Below, in pieces: positions 34,562 to 43,818 of a stretch of DNA of 64,000 nt. A model generated the notes under the pieces. The model worked only from the letters and a program-made list of their open reading frames with translations. It did no database searches and was not told the origin of the DNA. The stretch lies in the NCBI GenBank assembly GCA_025057645.1, contig JANXBJ010000013.1, positions 1 through 64,000 of the forward strand, written 5' to 3'. The DNA comes from Anaerolineales bacterium. Lineage in GTDB: Bacteria; Chloroflexota; Anaerolineae; Anaerolineales; UBA4823. A program made the position numbers and the translations under genes. How positions within the stretch are numbered: position 1 is the first letter of the stretch; the number at the start of each line of letters is the position of its first letter.

Positions 34562-36739
34562 TCAAGGTTGGTCTTTCACTTGCTCAGCCAGCGGTTGGCC
34601 GATCTCCACCGGGATCGGGGTTTCCCCGGAGAAGATCACCTCTTCCAAGCGCTCCTTCGAGGAGGAAATCGCCTCTTCGAGCTGGGGATAGACTAAGCGA
34701 GGGTGATAAACGTTGCGCAGCGCCGTCGTAAAGGCATCCATCAACTCGGAAAGGTCACGCAGGGTGAGAGGCGTTTCATCCAACTGTCCCATGGCAATAC
34801 GATGGTCAAAGACGCTTTTGATCACCCGGCGCAATTCTTGTTCATCCTTAGGGCGCTCGGCGCGCACCTTGGCCTCACAACCATCGGCAAGCATCAGGAT
34901 CGCAGTTTCGCGAGAGCGGGGCTTCGGACCGGGGTAGCGAAATTGTTCGATGTCAACCTTACTCTCATCTCCTCCCGCTAGTTGAACGGCGCGAGCATAT
35001 TGATAACGTGCAATCATCGTCCCATGATGTTCTGCGATGAAGTCTTGGATGCGGCGGGGAAGACGATATTTACGAGCGAGCTTCAGCCCATCGCTAACGT
35101 GGCTGAGGATGATTTTAGCGCTTAGGATCGGGTCTAGCTGATCGTGAGGGTTAGCGGCTCCGGCTACCTGATTTTCGATATAGAAGGCCGGGTTGAGCGC
35201 TTTGCCGATATCATGATAAAGAGCGCCGACCCGCACTAGAAGCACGTCAGCGTGAATGCGTTCCGCTGCTTGTTCGGCTAGGTTAGCAACCTGTAAGCTG
35301 TGCTGATAAGTACCGGGGGCGTTGGTAAGCAACATCCGCAACAACGGGTGATCGGGACGAGAGATGTCCATAAGGTGCAGCGCAGTAGAGAGCCCCAGAT
35401 ATTGGGCGGAAACAAATTGCAGCAACAGAGCCAACCCGGCGGAGGCAATTCCACCAAACACCGCCGCAGCGGCAAGATAAGCTAGAGAGAAGACCTCGGT
35501 AACACCGCTCAGGCGGCTGAGAACGATCAGGATCAACGCCCCGGCTGCGCCGGCCGTCAGACCGGCAATAATGAAGGAGACGATGCGCCGAGCCTTACCG
35601 AGGGCTAAGACGCTAAACTGACTGCTGACCAAAATATACATCAGGTGTTCAAGCGCATTGGGTTGTGCATAAGCAGAGAGAATAGCCAAACCAACCGAGC
35701 TGAGCAGAGCCATATCGCTGTTCATCACCAAAGCCGCAATGGCCATACTAAAGGCGGCATAAGGGAAAACGTACGGAAAGAGGCCGTCGGCGGGCAAGGA
35801 GCGCGCGGCAAATAGGAACGCCAGGGACAGAGCGAGAAAAACCGTCAGGAGGCGCGCATCGGAACTGATCGATTTCTTGCGCCGAAGATACAGGAAGAAA
35901 AAGGTAACAACTAAGAAGGAGACCAGAACACTTTGCAGCCAAAAATCCACCCCGGGTTTGGGTTGCACCAGACCAAAGACCTGCAGCGCTTCAATGTCCT
36001 CTGCTTTGAGCACCCGGCCACGCTGGATAATAGTTTCACCAGCCTGAAAAGTGCGCACCACCGGAGCGACTTCACGAGCTGCCTTTTCCTTCGCAGAGAG
36101 GGTGAGTTGCTCATTATAAAAACTGTTCGCAACGATGAACGGCTCAACCAAGGCCACTACGAGCTCTGCCTGTTCTTCGCTCAACGCCAGGCTAACCATC
36201 ATAGGCAAGTTGCGGCGCATCTCAGCCACTCGATTTTCGCGGATCGCCTCTCGCATGGCCTGCTCGAGGACCACAATGGCCTCCTGTTGAATCGCTTGCC
36301 AGCGCAGGTCATTAAGGTTGAGAATTGCCCGGGCTTGTTCAGGGCTGAGATAGAGGTCCTCCAGCAAAGCCAAGTCGGCCAGCTTTTGCTCCAAGGTGGC
36401 GTAGGGGTCTGCGCGCACGTTGGTAATGTAAGCGAGAGCATAGCGTAGTCGCTCGCGCTGAGCGCGGGCGATCGCAGGGTCCGGGGCAGTATAGACGGCC
36501 GGGACGGTGCGGGCAGCCTCTTGGCGCGCCCGCTCGGTCAGAACGCTGCTTACATAGGTGAGTGTATGGGGAGCTTGAATATCTTGGGGAGCAACCTGCC
36601 CTTCCCTCATCAAGGCGTCGTTGGTGCTAAGCAAGGAGGGAAGAACCAAAGCGAAAGCAACTATCCCGTATAAGGCAACCAGGAAAATTCCGGTCAGAAT
36701 AGTCCGTCTTATAGAACGATCGAGGGCAATCGCACCCAT
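34562..36739 (-). CDS. pgpH: 7TM-HD cyclic-di-AMP phosphodiesterase (PgpH-like)
   Basis: 725 residues. One N-terminal helix (about 13-36) precedes a large external 7TMR-HDED-type domain (about 40-270). Seven membrane helices follow (about 275-470), then a cytoplasmic HD domain: His480 (HSLQVANLAEQ), His509-Asp510 (YHDIGK), and HVSDG and EHHGT. PgpH degrades c-di-AMP, and the membrane part may sense an external ligand. It heads the pgpH-ybeY-dgkA cluster; the usual phoH before it is missing and yqeY lies 43 nt upstream instead. Confidence 0.92.
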   Translation of the reverse strand: MGAIALDRSIRRTILTGIFLVALYGIVAFALVLPSLLSTNDALMREGQVAPQDIQAPHTLTYVSSVLTERARQEAARTVPAVYTAPDPAIARAQRERLRYALAYITNVRADPYATLEQKLADLALLEDLYLSPEQARAILNLNDLRWQAIQQEAIVVLEQAMREAIRENRVAEMRRNLPMMVSLALSEEQAELVVALVEPFIVANSFYNEQLTLSAKEKAAREVAPVVRTFQAGETIIQRGRVLKAEDIEALQVFGLVQPKPGVDFWLQSVLVSFLVVTFFFLYLRRKKSISSDARLLTVFLALSLAFLFAARSLPADGLFPYVFPYAAFSMAIAALVMNSDMALLSSVGLAILSAYAQPNALEHLMYILVSSQFSVLALGKARRIVSFIIAGLTAGAAGALILIVLSRLSGVTEVFSLAYLAAAAVFGGIASAGLALLLQFVSAQYLGLSTALHLMDISRPDHPLLRMLLTNAPGTYQHSLQVANLAEQAAERIHADVLLVRVGALYHDIGKALNPAFYIENQVAGAANPHDQLDPILSAKIILSHVSDGLKLARKYRLPRRIQDFIAEHHGTMIARYQYARAVQLAGGDESKVDIEQFRYPGPKPRSRETAILMLADGCEAKVRAERPKDEQELRRVIKSVFDHRIAMGQLDETPLTLRDLSELMDAFTTALRNVYHPRLVYPQLEEAISSSKERLEEVIFSGETPIPVEIGQPLAEQVKDQP

Positions 36740-36782
36740 CGGACTCTGTTGCTTGGCCTTACCTACTCAATAAGGGAGCGTC

Positions 36783-37226
36783 TCAGCTGAGCAGACGTCG
36801 TACCATCTGGCTGGCCTGCTCACCGCTGGCGCGGCCCTGCAGGCGGGGCATCAGCCACTTCATCACCAAGCCCATCTGCTGTAGGCTTTCGGCGCCGACC
36901 TCTGCAATCGCTTGGCGCACTAGGGCTTCCAGCTCGGCCTCGCTCATCGCCTTTGGCAGGTAACTCTCCAGAATTTCGAGTTCCTCGCGATTGGCTGCAA
37001 CCAAGTCTGAACGCCCCGCACGCTCTGCTTCAGCGATGGCTTCGTGGCGGGCTTTGACCTCTTTTTGCAAGACTCCCACCACGGCAGAGTCATCCAGTTG
37101 CACGCCTTTCTCGACCTCAAGCAAGCGGATGGCTGCTAAGACCATGCGCAAGGTGCGCTTTCGCACCTCATTGTTCCCTCGCATAGCCTCTTTCAGATCA
37201 TTTTGGAGGTTTTCTTTTAGGCTCAT
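36783..37226 (-). CDS. YqeY/GatB-related protein
   Basis: 147 residues. It is a small helical protein matching the YqeY family, which resembles the tRNA-binding tail of the amidotransferase subunit GatB (SLKENLQNDLKEAMR at the start, LESYLPKAMSEAELEALVRQAI in the second half). Function is not established. I use ATG 37226, which lies 6 nt after a perfect TATAAT (37238-37233, minus strand), rather than the start 21 nt further upstream. This points to a leaderless transcript that probably continues into pgpH. Confidence 0.88.
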   Translation of the reverse strand: MSLKENLQNDLKEAMRGNNEVRKRTLRMVLAAIRLLEVEKGVQLDDSAVVGVLQKEVKARHEAIAEAERAGRSDLVAANREELEILESYLPKAMSEAELEALVRQAIAEVGAESLQQMGLVMKWLMPRLQGRASGEQASQMVRRLLS

Positions 37227-37287
37227 AACCTCATTATACCCCGACAAAAGAAACTCATCTTTCCCTGAAGGCTGTTCTCACCCGCTC

Positions 37288-37635
37288 CTAACCCATTGGG
37301 TAACGAACCCGCTGACCGCCGATAATATGGAGATGCAAGTGAAAGACCGCTTGTCCGGCGTCACGACCCGTGTTGATAATCGAGCGATATCCGCTCTCGG
37401 CAATGCCATGCTGAACTGCTAGCTGGCGGGCTACCCAAAAAAGATGCCCGATGAGCGGCTTATCTTCCTCGCTCATGGCGTTGATGGACTCGATGTGCTT
37501 TATCGGCACAATCAGGATGTGAACAGGCGCCACCGGACGTATATCTTGAAAGGCAATCACCTGATCATCTCGATAGTAAACCGTCGCCGGAGCTTGTCCG
37601 GCAATAATGCGGCAGAAAACGCAGTCGGCCATCAT
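37288..37635 (-). CDS. HIT-family nucleotide hydrolase (HinT-like)
   Basis: 115 residues. The histidine triad H99-x-H101-x-H103 (HLHLHIIGG) and an N-terminal CxxC (C5, C8) are present. HinT proteins hydrolyse AMP-linked substrates such as adenosine phosphoramidates. The start is ATG 37635, immediately after the mtaB stop (TGA-ATG-ATG), so it is translated right after mtaB; the second ATG (37632) is equally possible. Confidence 0.93.
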   Translation of the reverse strand: MMADCVFCRIIAGQAPATVYYRDDQVIAFQDIRPVAPVHILIVPIKHIESINAMSEEDKPLIGHLFWVARQLAVQHGIAESGYRSIINTGRDAGQAVFHLHLHIIGGQRVRYPMG

Positions 37636-38934
37636 TCAAACCTCAGGATAGAGCTCTCCCAGCAGGTCTTTGCTGAGCAAGGTGGTCAGATGCACTTGAT
37701 GGATCTGGTTGATCAAGGGCTGAGAAGAAAAAGCTTTCACGCGCAGGTAGTTGTCACTCAGGCCGCTCATCAACCAGCCTTGAGGGAAAGCGTTCTCGGC
37801 AGCTTCCCACAAAACCTCAACCTTCTGACCTAAGAACTGCTTTCGAAAAGCGCGGGCAGAGGCTGCCAGGACATTCCGCACCTGCTCACCGCGTCGCTTG
37901 CGGATCGAAACGGGCACCTGACCACTAAGGCGGGCCGCAGCCGTGCCGGGGCGAGGGGAGAACGGAAACACGTGCCCCCCCGCAAAGGCCATTCGCTCGA
38001 TGAAGGCCAAGCTTTGGGCAAATTCATTTTCGTCTTCGCCCGGAAAACCGACAATAATATCGGTGGTGATGGCAACCCCAGGAATGAGAGATCGGGCAGC
38101 TTCCACCAGCCGAGCGAATCCTTGAGGAGTGGTCTTGCGCGCCATGCGCCGCAGTGTCTCGGCACAACCGGATTGCAGCGGTAAATGCAAATGACGACAT
38201 AACCGCCGATTCTCCCACAGGCGGAAAAACCCTTCATCCAAGTCCCATGGCTCTAAGGAGGAGAGGCGTAGGCGCGGCACATCGGTGTGCTGCAAAATAG
38301 CCTGAATCAGGTGGCGCAGGTGAAGCGGCGGGGAGAAATCCTGCCCCCACGAACCCAGATGCACACCGCTCAAGACAACCTCGCGGGCGGCGGCGGGACT
38401 ATCACCCGCATCTTTCCCTTCTCCGAGGGCTGCTCGAACATCCGCTAGGACCTCCGGGATCGGGCGACTGCGCGCTGCACCGCGCGCCAGGCGGGTTACG
38501 CAAAAAGTGCAATGGTTGTCGCATCCATCTTGCACTTTGATAAACGCCCGAGTGCGATGGCGAGCCCCAGGCAAGGGCTCCCGCTCCAAGGGTTCAAGGT
38601 CATATTGCTCTGTCAATTGACTGACTAGGGTGTCTTTTTGGGCGTTGGGGATCACGTGCGTCACGCCGGGCAAAGCGCGCGCTGCACCGGGATGCAGGGT
38701 CGCCCAGCAGCCGGTCAGGGCGATCTGCTTGGCGCCGGCACGAAAAGCCTGCCGAGCCTTAGCGCGCGAATCGGCATCTGCTGCCGCGGTCACGGTGCAG
38801 GTGTTAATGACTACCAAATCGGCCCCTTCAGGGGTTTCGACCAGCGTGTGACCGGCAGCGCGAAACTGACGAGCAAAGTTCTCAAGCTCGCTTTGATTGA
38901 GACGACAACCAACCATGTCTAGGTAAACTCGCAT
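37636..38934 (-). CDS. mtaB: tRNA t6A37 methylthiotransferase MtaB
   Basis: 432 residues. It converts t6A37 to ms2t6A in tRNAs reading ANN codons. The UPF0004 domain has C10, C46 and C76 for the auxiliary 4Fe-4S cluster; the radical SAM cluster uses C138-x3-C142-x2-C145 (GCDNHCTFC). A C-terminal TRAM domain starts near 370. The wording of the first motif (VGCRLNQSE) matches MtaB rather than MiaB or RimO. ATG 38934 has GGAG 8 nt upstream. An upstream -10 (TAAAAT) is visible, but a good -35 is not. Confidence 0.92.
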   Translation of the reverse strand: MRVYLDMVGCRLNQSELENFARQFRAAGHTLVETPEGADLVVINTCTVTAAADADSRAKARQAFRAGAKQIALTGCWATLHPGAARALPGVTHVIPNAQKDTLVSQLTEQYDLEPLEREPLPGARHRTRAFIKVQDGCDNHCTFCVTRLARGAARSRPIPEVLADVRAALGEGKDAGDSPAAAREVVLSGVHLGSWGQDFSPPLHLRHLIQAILQHTDVPRLRLSSLEPWDLDEGFFRLWENRRLCRHLHLPLQSGCAETLRRMARKTTPQGFARLVEAARSLIPGVAITTDIIVGFPGEDENEFAQSLAFIERMAFAGGHVFPFSPRPGTAAARLSGQVPVSIRKRRGEQVRNVLAASARAFRKQFLGQKVEVLWEAAENAFPQGWLMSGLSDNYLRVKAFSSQPLINQIHQVHLTTLLSKDLLGELYPEV

Positions 38935-39053
38935 TCCTTCCACTCCGTTCCGTGATTCGGTATTTTAATCGAAATACTCCAAATTTGGGATCAAGAGAAA
39001 CGCCTGAGCGGACCAAGAGGTGCTTCGATTGCAAGGCTTTTTGTCCTTGAAGA

Positions 39054-39085
39054 CAAAAAAGCCCCTCTGTGCTCTAAGAGGGGCT
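39054..39085 (-). terminator. Intrinsic terminator after the SIMPL gene
   Basis: On the minus strand a 9-bp stem (AGCCCCTCT / AGAGGGGCT, 39085-39060) is followed by six T residues. An overlapping inverted repeat (GGCTTTTTGTC / GACAAAAAAGCC, 39034-39063) could also form. Confidence 0.9.
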
Positions 39086-39105
39086 CGTTTACAGGACCGA
39101 AAGGA

Positions 39106-39846
39106 TCACTTTAGCGCATAGGTAACGCTCACGTCCACTTGCAATATAGTCTGGCCGGGAGAAATTGGCACAGGTGACAGCATCGTCACATCTCCGCCGC
39201 CACGGCCTGCGTAAATCGGATAAGGCGTGGGGATGGAAGCATAAGTCGAGATATTCATGATTTCGCCCAAAGTCACGCCAGCGGCCTTAGCAAGCTCCTC
39301 CGCTTGCCTTCGGGCATCTGCCATAGCGGCGGCTCGCGCCTCTGAGAGAGCAGCGGATTTATCTTCCACATCAAAGGTTATCCCACTGATGTTATTAGCA
39401 CCGGCGTTCACCACGGCATCGAGCAACTCTCCGATCTTGGACAGATCGCGCAAGGCAACATAAACCGTGTTGTCTACCACATAAATTACGCCGGTCACTT
39501 TCCCTTGGGAATCAAATTGCTGCTGAGGGTAGATGCTAAAGTTGGTCGTTTGAATATCTTTATCAGCGATGTTGAATTTTTTCAAGGCTTCAATCACCTT
39601 CTGCGAACGAGTGGTGTTTTCAGTCACAGCCTTTCCCGCTTCGGCGTTTTCGGTGTGAACGCCAATATAAATATAGGCAATATCTGGCTCAAGGTAGGAT
39701 TTTCCGGTGCCGGTCACCGAAAGCGTGCGTGGGGTGCCTTCAGAGGCGGGTGTCCCAGGGGTCTGGGCAAAGGCTTGCCCACTAGCACATCCAGTAAGAA
39801 GCAGAGCGCCTATCAGAATCAGGGTAAGCAGCGAATACGTACGCAT
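39106..39846 (-). CDS. SIMPL-domain (DUF541) lipoprotein
   Basis: 246 residues. A signal peptide ends in the lipobox LLTGC (Cys20) and a Thr/Pro linker follows. The SIMPL domain (about 40-245) includes VTGTGKSYLEPDIAYIYIGV and the helix ARAAAMADARRQAEELAKAAGV. The family is external or periplasmic and has been tied loosely to oxidative-stress defence; its biochemical role is unknown. AAGGAGAGG lies 4 nt before ATG 39846, and a strong terminator follows. Confidence 0.9.
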   Translation of the reverse strand: MRTYSLLTLILIGALLLTGCASGQAFAQTPGTPASEGTPRTLSVTGTGKSYLEPDIAYIYIGVHTENAEAGKAVTENTTRSQKVIEALKKFNIADKDIQTTNFSIYPQQQFDSQGKVTGVIYVVDNTVYVALRDLSKIGELLDAVVNAGANNISGITFDVEDKSAALSEARAAAMADARRQAEELAKAAGVTLGEIMNISTYASIPTPYPIYAGRGGGDVTMLSPVPISPGQTILQVDVSVTYALK

Positions 39847-40047
39847 ACGACCTCTCCTTTTGTTGGGGTTTTGACTATCTCAGATGGCATTCCTAAGACG
39901 AGTCTGAGGGGGGTTTTGTTCCCGGCTCCCCAGAGGCCTGGGTTCAAAAAGCAAATGGAGGAAGAGCCCAAAAGGCCACGAGCAACAAGCTTTCTAGCTC
40001 GCAGTCCTCATCCATAGAGGTAGTTTTCCTAAAGTCTTTCCCCCAAG

Positions 40048-40908
40048 CTACGAGACCACCTCTTCCGCATCGCTATAAACCTCAATCCCCAGCTCTTGGG
40101 CAAGCTCCTTGTCTTTCTCCAACACGATCGGCGAGATCAGCAGTTTCCGATCTGCCTTGCGTTGCATTCGCCTTTCATACCAGCGCACCTTGCGCTCAAA
40201 AGTGTAAATGTCCGAGCGACTGGCCGCAGACTTAATCTCGCAGACCAACATCTGCCCATTATGGATAATCACATCTAACTCTACCTGATCGGGGCGGTCG
40301 AAAACCTCGCCGCTCTCGTCCCACTCCTCCACTCGCTCCACCTTGACTCCGAAGGATTCCTCGAGAATCGCCCGTAGCGCATTGCGAAAAGAAGCCTCGG
40401 TGGAAATGCCCCAGCGAGCACCTAGCGCTCCAATGGTACGATCAATACGTCGATCGACGCGGCGAATCTGCTCGAGCAGTTCTCGAATTACGCGTTGGTT
40501 TTCCTCCCAGCGGCGCTCGCTTTCCTCACGCATGGCTTGCAGTTGGCGTTGGTTCTCTTCCCATTTACGTTGATTCTCTTCCCACTTGCGTTGGTTCTCT
40601 TCCCACTTGCGTTGGTTCTCTTCCCACTTGCGTTGGTTTTCCTCCCAGCGACGCTCGCTTTCTTCACGCATCGCTTGCAGTTGACGTTGATTCTCTTCCC
40701 ACTTGCGTTGGTTTTCCTCCCAGCGACGCTCGCTTTCCTCCCGCATGGCGCGAATTTCCGCCAGCATTTTATCGAAGCGACTTTCAGTCTCAGCTCGGCT
40801 GGGGGCGTACTCGTGAATCAAGCGCCAGACCCAATCACGGATCTCCGGGTCTCGGGTGACTAAGGCAGGGAGTTCCCTCCGAATAACTTCGCGAATATCT
40901 TCGGCCAT
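40048..40908 (-). CDS. DUF3782-like protein: coiled coil plus PD-(D/E)xK nuclease-like domain
   Basis: 286 residues. The N-terminal 40 residues are a short helical domain. Residues about 40-145 form a heptad coiled coil built from near-identical RKWEENQ and AMREESERRWEENQ units. The C-terminal part (about 160-286) looks like a PD-(D/E)xK fold: Asp in VELDVIIHNGQ, then CEIKS as the ExK element. Such coiled-coil nuclease-like proteins are common in thermophiles and have no known function. DNA cleavage is possible but unproven. A -10 like TATACT (40938-40933, minus strand) lies upstream. Confidence 0.75.
   Translation of the reverse strand: MAEDIREVIRRELPALVTRDPEIRDWVWRLIHEYAPSRAETESRFDKMLAEIRAMREESERRWEENQRKWEENQRQLQAMREESERRWEENQRKWEENQRKWEENQRKWEENQRKWEENQRQLQAMREESERRWEENQRVIRELLEQIRRVDRRIDRTIGALGARWGISTEASFRNALRAILEESFGVKVERVEEWDESGEVFDRPDQVELDVIIHNGQMLVCEIKSAASRSDIYTFERKVRWYERRMQRKADRKLLISPIVLEKDKELAQELGIEVYSDAEEVVS
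40495..40750 (-). repeat. 21-nt coding minisatellite in the coiled-coil gene
   Basis: About seven units of 21 nt, each encoding one WEENQRK-type heptad, occur in two blocks joined by a repeated segment for RQLQAMREESERRW. Neighbouring units are almost identical in DNA, so copy number probably varies between strains and changes coiled-coil length in whole heptads. Confidence 0.85.
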
Positions 40909-41395
40909 CGTTACAAATCCTTCTGGGAGAAGAGTATATCACTCTACCAGCAAATTGAATAGCCCCAGAGTGGCAACTTTTCAAAGCTTGGGAGAGAGCT
41001 CTCAAGGGAACACTTTCTGCCTGCGCCTCGAGAAAAGTCGATGATCTTTCCTTGTAATACTTTTTAAGTTGCCGTAGTAGTCCGTGAGGAAATGTGGACA
41101 GATCCCCCTCTGGTCCGGTCTTAGGCACAGATATGGGGGTATAGGAGATACGGAGGCCGAAGTATATGGGGTCCTGCTCGGGAATTGTTCCACACCTGAT
41201 TGGGAGAAAAAGGGGAGAAAAGCGGGGCGCTATCCACAGGTTTTTCTACAGGGGCGAGATTTGGGGCTGACGAAATAATTGACGCCAGATAGGGGGGAGA
41301 AGATTTCGGAGGCGGGGCAAAGAATCCCCAGTTTTCAGAAGTTTTCCACAAGAATCGGTTGAGTTTTCCACAGTCCAGTGAGAAGGTTTGAACTC
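40909..41395. other. Gene-free region of about 490 nt containing DnaA-box-like sites
   Basis: No convincing gene in either direction. The left third is AT-richer (around 41041-41070). The right part carries six 9-mers resembling the DnaA box (listed separately) and purine-rich G tracts. It is among the longest gene-free spaces in this compact window. Confidence 0.7.
41093..41372. other. Cluster of DnaA-box-like 9-mers (candidate oriC element)
   Basis: Against TTATCCACA there are three one-mismatch sites on the plus strand: CTATCCACA 41230-41238, TTTTCCACA 41342-41350 and TTTTCCACA 41364-41372. Three two-mismatch sites are 41093-41101 (minus strand), 41186-41194 and 41242-41250. All lie in 280 bp of non-coding DNA. 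No dnaA or dnaN is nearby, so calling it an origin is inference. Confidence 0.4.
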
Positions 41396-42322
41396 TCACC
41401 GAATTCGCAGAGAAGCAATGAGGGAGTCCAAGAGGTCTAGGCTGGGAACGAAGGAGTCATCGGGCAATGCAGAGAGCTGCGCTTCGATTTCGGCGTAATA
41501 TCCTGCCGGGTCGGCGAGGTTTAACTCTTCCGAGCCCACATTTGGGGGTAAGGAGGGGTGAGCGACAGGCAAAATGGCAACCACGTACCAATTCTGATCC
41601 CTCGTAACTCCCTGATAGGTGTAAAACAGGTCTTGGTTGTTGATTGGCCAAAAGCCCTGAGCGAATTGAGTGAGATAACGCAAGCCGTCACCGTTCTTAA
41701 ACTCTACGTAGCGCAGATTGGACTGGATGAGCTGAGCAGCGGGCGGTGGAGGGAGATATGGCAAGTCTTCGGCTGTAAGGGGGCGAGCTTGAAGCAGGCG
41801 GAGCAGTGAGTCCGCCACTTCGTCGACAAGGCGATCCATGGAGCGGTATTCCGGCAGAGGATAGACAGACAGGCTGGGTGTCTGGGTGGTGTTGCGCAGT
41901 ATATAGCCCTGAAAGGTGAAGCGGGTGAACTCAGGGTAAACCGATCCCGGGTAGGCCTCTTCCGCATCCCCGGGTGAGGCTGCTACCAGCTCGGGCAGGA
42001 CGCCTTGGGCGAGCTGCACGTCAAGATAAAAACGAATGCCGTTGAAGTCCACATTAGGCGGGGGCTCGGTTACGAAAGGAGTAGGAGGGGGGGTCGGGGT
42101 CGTGGTCAATGTGGGGGCAGGAAGAGTCGGTGTGGGGGTCTCCTCTTCTGCTGCGGGCGATGGGGTGCTGGGCGGGAGAAGGGTCGAAAAGGCTTGCGTT
42201 TGGGCGAGGCGTACCTGACGCGCAATGAGCCAGGCCCCGCCTGCTCCAATCAGTAAGGCGAAGGTACAGAGTCCGAGAAGAAGGACAACTACGAGAACGA
42301 CTAACCACGCCCTCTGTTGCAT
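41396..42322 (-). CDS. Membrane-anchored protein with Thr/Pro linker, unknown external domain
   Basis: 308 residues. One N-terminal membrane helix (about 7-35) is followed by a TPTP-rich linker (about 50-88) and an external domain of about 215 residues. Visible pieces are VDFNGIRFYLDVQLAQGVLPE, a long middle helix and ATILP-type strands around DQNWYVVAILPVAHPSLPP. I recognise no family. GGGAG lies 5 nt before ATG 42322. A TATAAT (42379-42374, minus strand) lies about 50 nt upstream. Confidence 0.7.
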   Translation of the reverse strand: MQQRAWLVVLVVVLLLGLCTFALLIGAGGAWLIARQVRLAQTQAFSTLLPPSTPSPAAEEETPTPTLPAPTLTTTPTPPPTPFVTEPPPNVDFNGIRFYLDVQLAQGVLPELVAASPGDAEEAYPGSVYPEFTRFTFQGYILRNTTQTPSLSVYPLPEYRSMDRLVDEVADSLLRLLQARPLTAEDLPYLPPPPAAQLIQSNLRYVEFKNGDGLRYLTQFAQGFWPINNQDLFYTYQGVTRDQNWYVVAILPVAHPSLPPNVGSEELNLADPAGYYAEIEAQLSALPDDSFVPSLDLLDSLIASLRIR

Positions 42323-42540
42323 AGCTTCTCCCTCGGCGAGATTTTTATAAAGAACTTGAGGAAGGCGACCTAAATTATACTAGTTTTCCTCAGACAAAGA
42401 GGCATGAAGAAAAAGCTGTGCATTGAGGCATCGTGGGGCCACTGTCCGAAAGAGACAGTACCGCTTGCTAACGCCCGGCAACTGTCGCAATGCCTAGGCC
42501 CTGCGTTACGGAATTTCCCTCCAGTTGGGAGGAAAGGGCT

Positions 42541-43800
42541 CTAATCCGGAGCGATGGTCGTGCCGGGATGGATAACGGTATTTTTGGGGATAACTACAAT
42601 GCCATCCTCAATGACCCAATTCTCCTGCTCCTCGCGGTAGCCGCGCGGGAAGGGTCTAATCGTAACCCGTTCGCCGATGCGGGCGTTTTTATCCACAATT
42701 GCGCCCTCAATATACGAGTGATCGCCAATCCCTAATGGAATGCCGCCATCGATGGTGGAAAACTCCTTCTCGTAGTAATCGGCACCCATCATCACGGTGT
42801 TGCGAATGGTGACATCATTTCCGATCACGCTGCGTAACCCGATGATGGCATTGTTGATTTCCGCTTTACGGATAATGCAGCCCTCGGAGATCAAGGCGTT
42901 TCGTAGCGTTGCACCGTCAATGATCGTCCCCGGTAAGTTGCGCGGCCGGGTGTAAATGGGGCGTTCAGGGTCATGAAAGCTAAACGGAGGGTTTGGGCTG
43001 GCAAGCGAGAGGTTGGTGTCGTAAAAGGAGCGGATGGTCCCGATGTCCTCCCAATAGCCGTCAAAATCGAAGCCGTAAACGGCGTAGGTTTCAAGCGAGT
43101 TTGGGATAATCTGGGAGCCAAAGTCATCGTAGGTGGTGTTTACCAACACTTCTTCAAGGACTTGGGTGTTGAAGAGATAGATGCCCATTGAGCCGATGTA
43201 GGGCCGCTCTGGGTCGTCGCGAGAGACAAAGCGTTTGAGCACCTCGGGATCGCGTGGCTTCTCAACGAAGGCGGTAATGCGTCCTTCCTCATTGCGCTGG
43301 AGTAAGCCGAAACGATGGGCATCCCCTACAGCAACTGGGTGCACGCCGATAGTAATTTGCGCCTTTTTTTCGAGGTGGTATTGAAACATTTCGCGGTAAT
43401 CCATACGGTATAGATGGTCACCGGCGAGGATCAGCGTGTATTCTGCTCGGGTAGCAAGGATTTCGACCAACTGCTTGCGCACTGCGTCTGCAGTGCCCTG
43501 ATACCAATCGGTGCTGCGAAGGGTTTGCTCTGCGGCCAGAATTTGCACCCAACCTTCGTGAAAGTCGTCAAAAGTATAGGTTTGGGTGATATGACGGTGC
43601 AGGGAAACTGAATTAAACTGGGTGAGGACGGCGATGTGTTGGATACCGGAATTGATGCAGTTGGAGATGGGAACATCGATCAGACGATACTTGCCGGCAA
43701 TCGGCACAGCGGGTTTGGCGCGCAGTTTTGTGAGGGGGTATAGGCGCTTGCCCACGCCACCACCGAGGATCACGGCGAGCACATTGCGCATAGAAACCAT
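42541..43800 (-). CDS. glgC: Glucose-1-phosphate adenylyltransferase
   Basis: 419 residues. It makes ADP-glucose, the glycogen precursor. The nucleotidyltransferase signature GGGVGKRLYPLT is near the N terminus, with KPAVPIAGKYRLIDVPISNC after it. GDHLYRMDY carries the catalytic Asp, and FVEKP and GSMGIYLF are typical. The C-terminal left-handed beta-helix holds the allosteric region. ATG 43800 has GGGAGG 5 nt upstream. An intrinsic terminator ends only 18 nt before the start codon, so expression may depend on read-through from the tRNA-Leu unit. Confidence 0.94.
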   Translation of the reverse strand: MVSMRNVLAVILGGGVGKRLYPLTKLRAKPAVPIAGKYRLIDVPISNCINSGIQHIAVLTQFNSVSLHRHITQTYTFDDFHEGWVQILAAEQTLRSTDWYQGTADAVRKQLVEILATRAEYTLILAGDHLYRMDYREMFQYHLEKKAQITIGVHPVAVGDAHRFGLLQRNEEGRITAFVEKPRDPEVLKRFVSRDDPERPYIGSMGIYLFNTQVLEEVLVNTTYDDFGSQIIPNSLETYAVYGFDFDGYWEDIGTIRSFYDTNLSLASPNPPFSFHDPERPIYTRPRNLPGTIIDGATLRNALISEGCIIRKAEINNAIIGLRSVIGNDVTIRNTVMMGADYYEKEFSTIDGGIPLGIGDHSYIEGAIVDKNARIGERVTIRPFPRGYREEQENWVIEDGIVVIPKNTVIHPGTTIAPD

Positions 43801-43818
43801 ATCGACCTCCCTTCGCGG

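Noticed and set aside
40495-40750. Tandem 21-nt units first looked like a non-coding repeat array or CRISPR.
   Set aside because: Unit length is a multiple of three, there are no unique spacers, and it encodes an uninterrupted heptad coiled coil.
42689-42697. Exact DnaA box TTATCCACA inside glgC.
   Set aside because: A single 9-mer in a coding sequence; roughly half an occurrence is expected by chance in 64 kb counting both strands. Not used as evidence for the origin.
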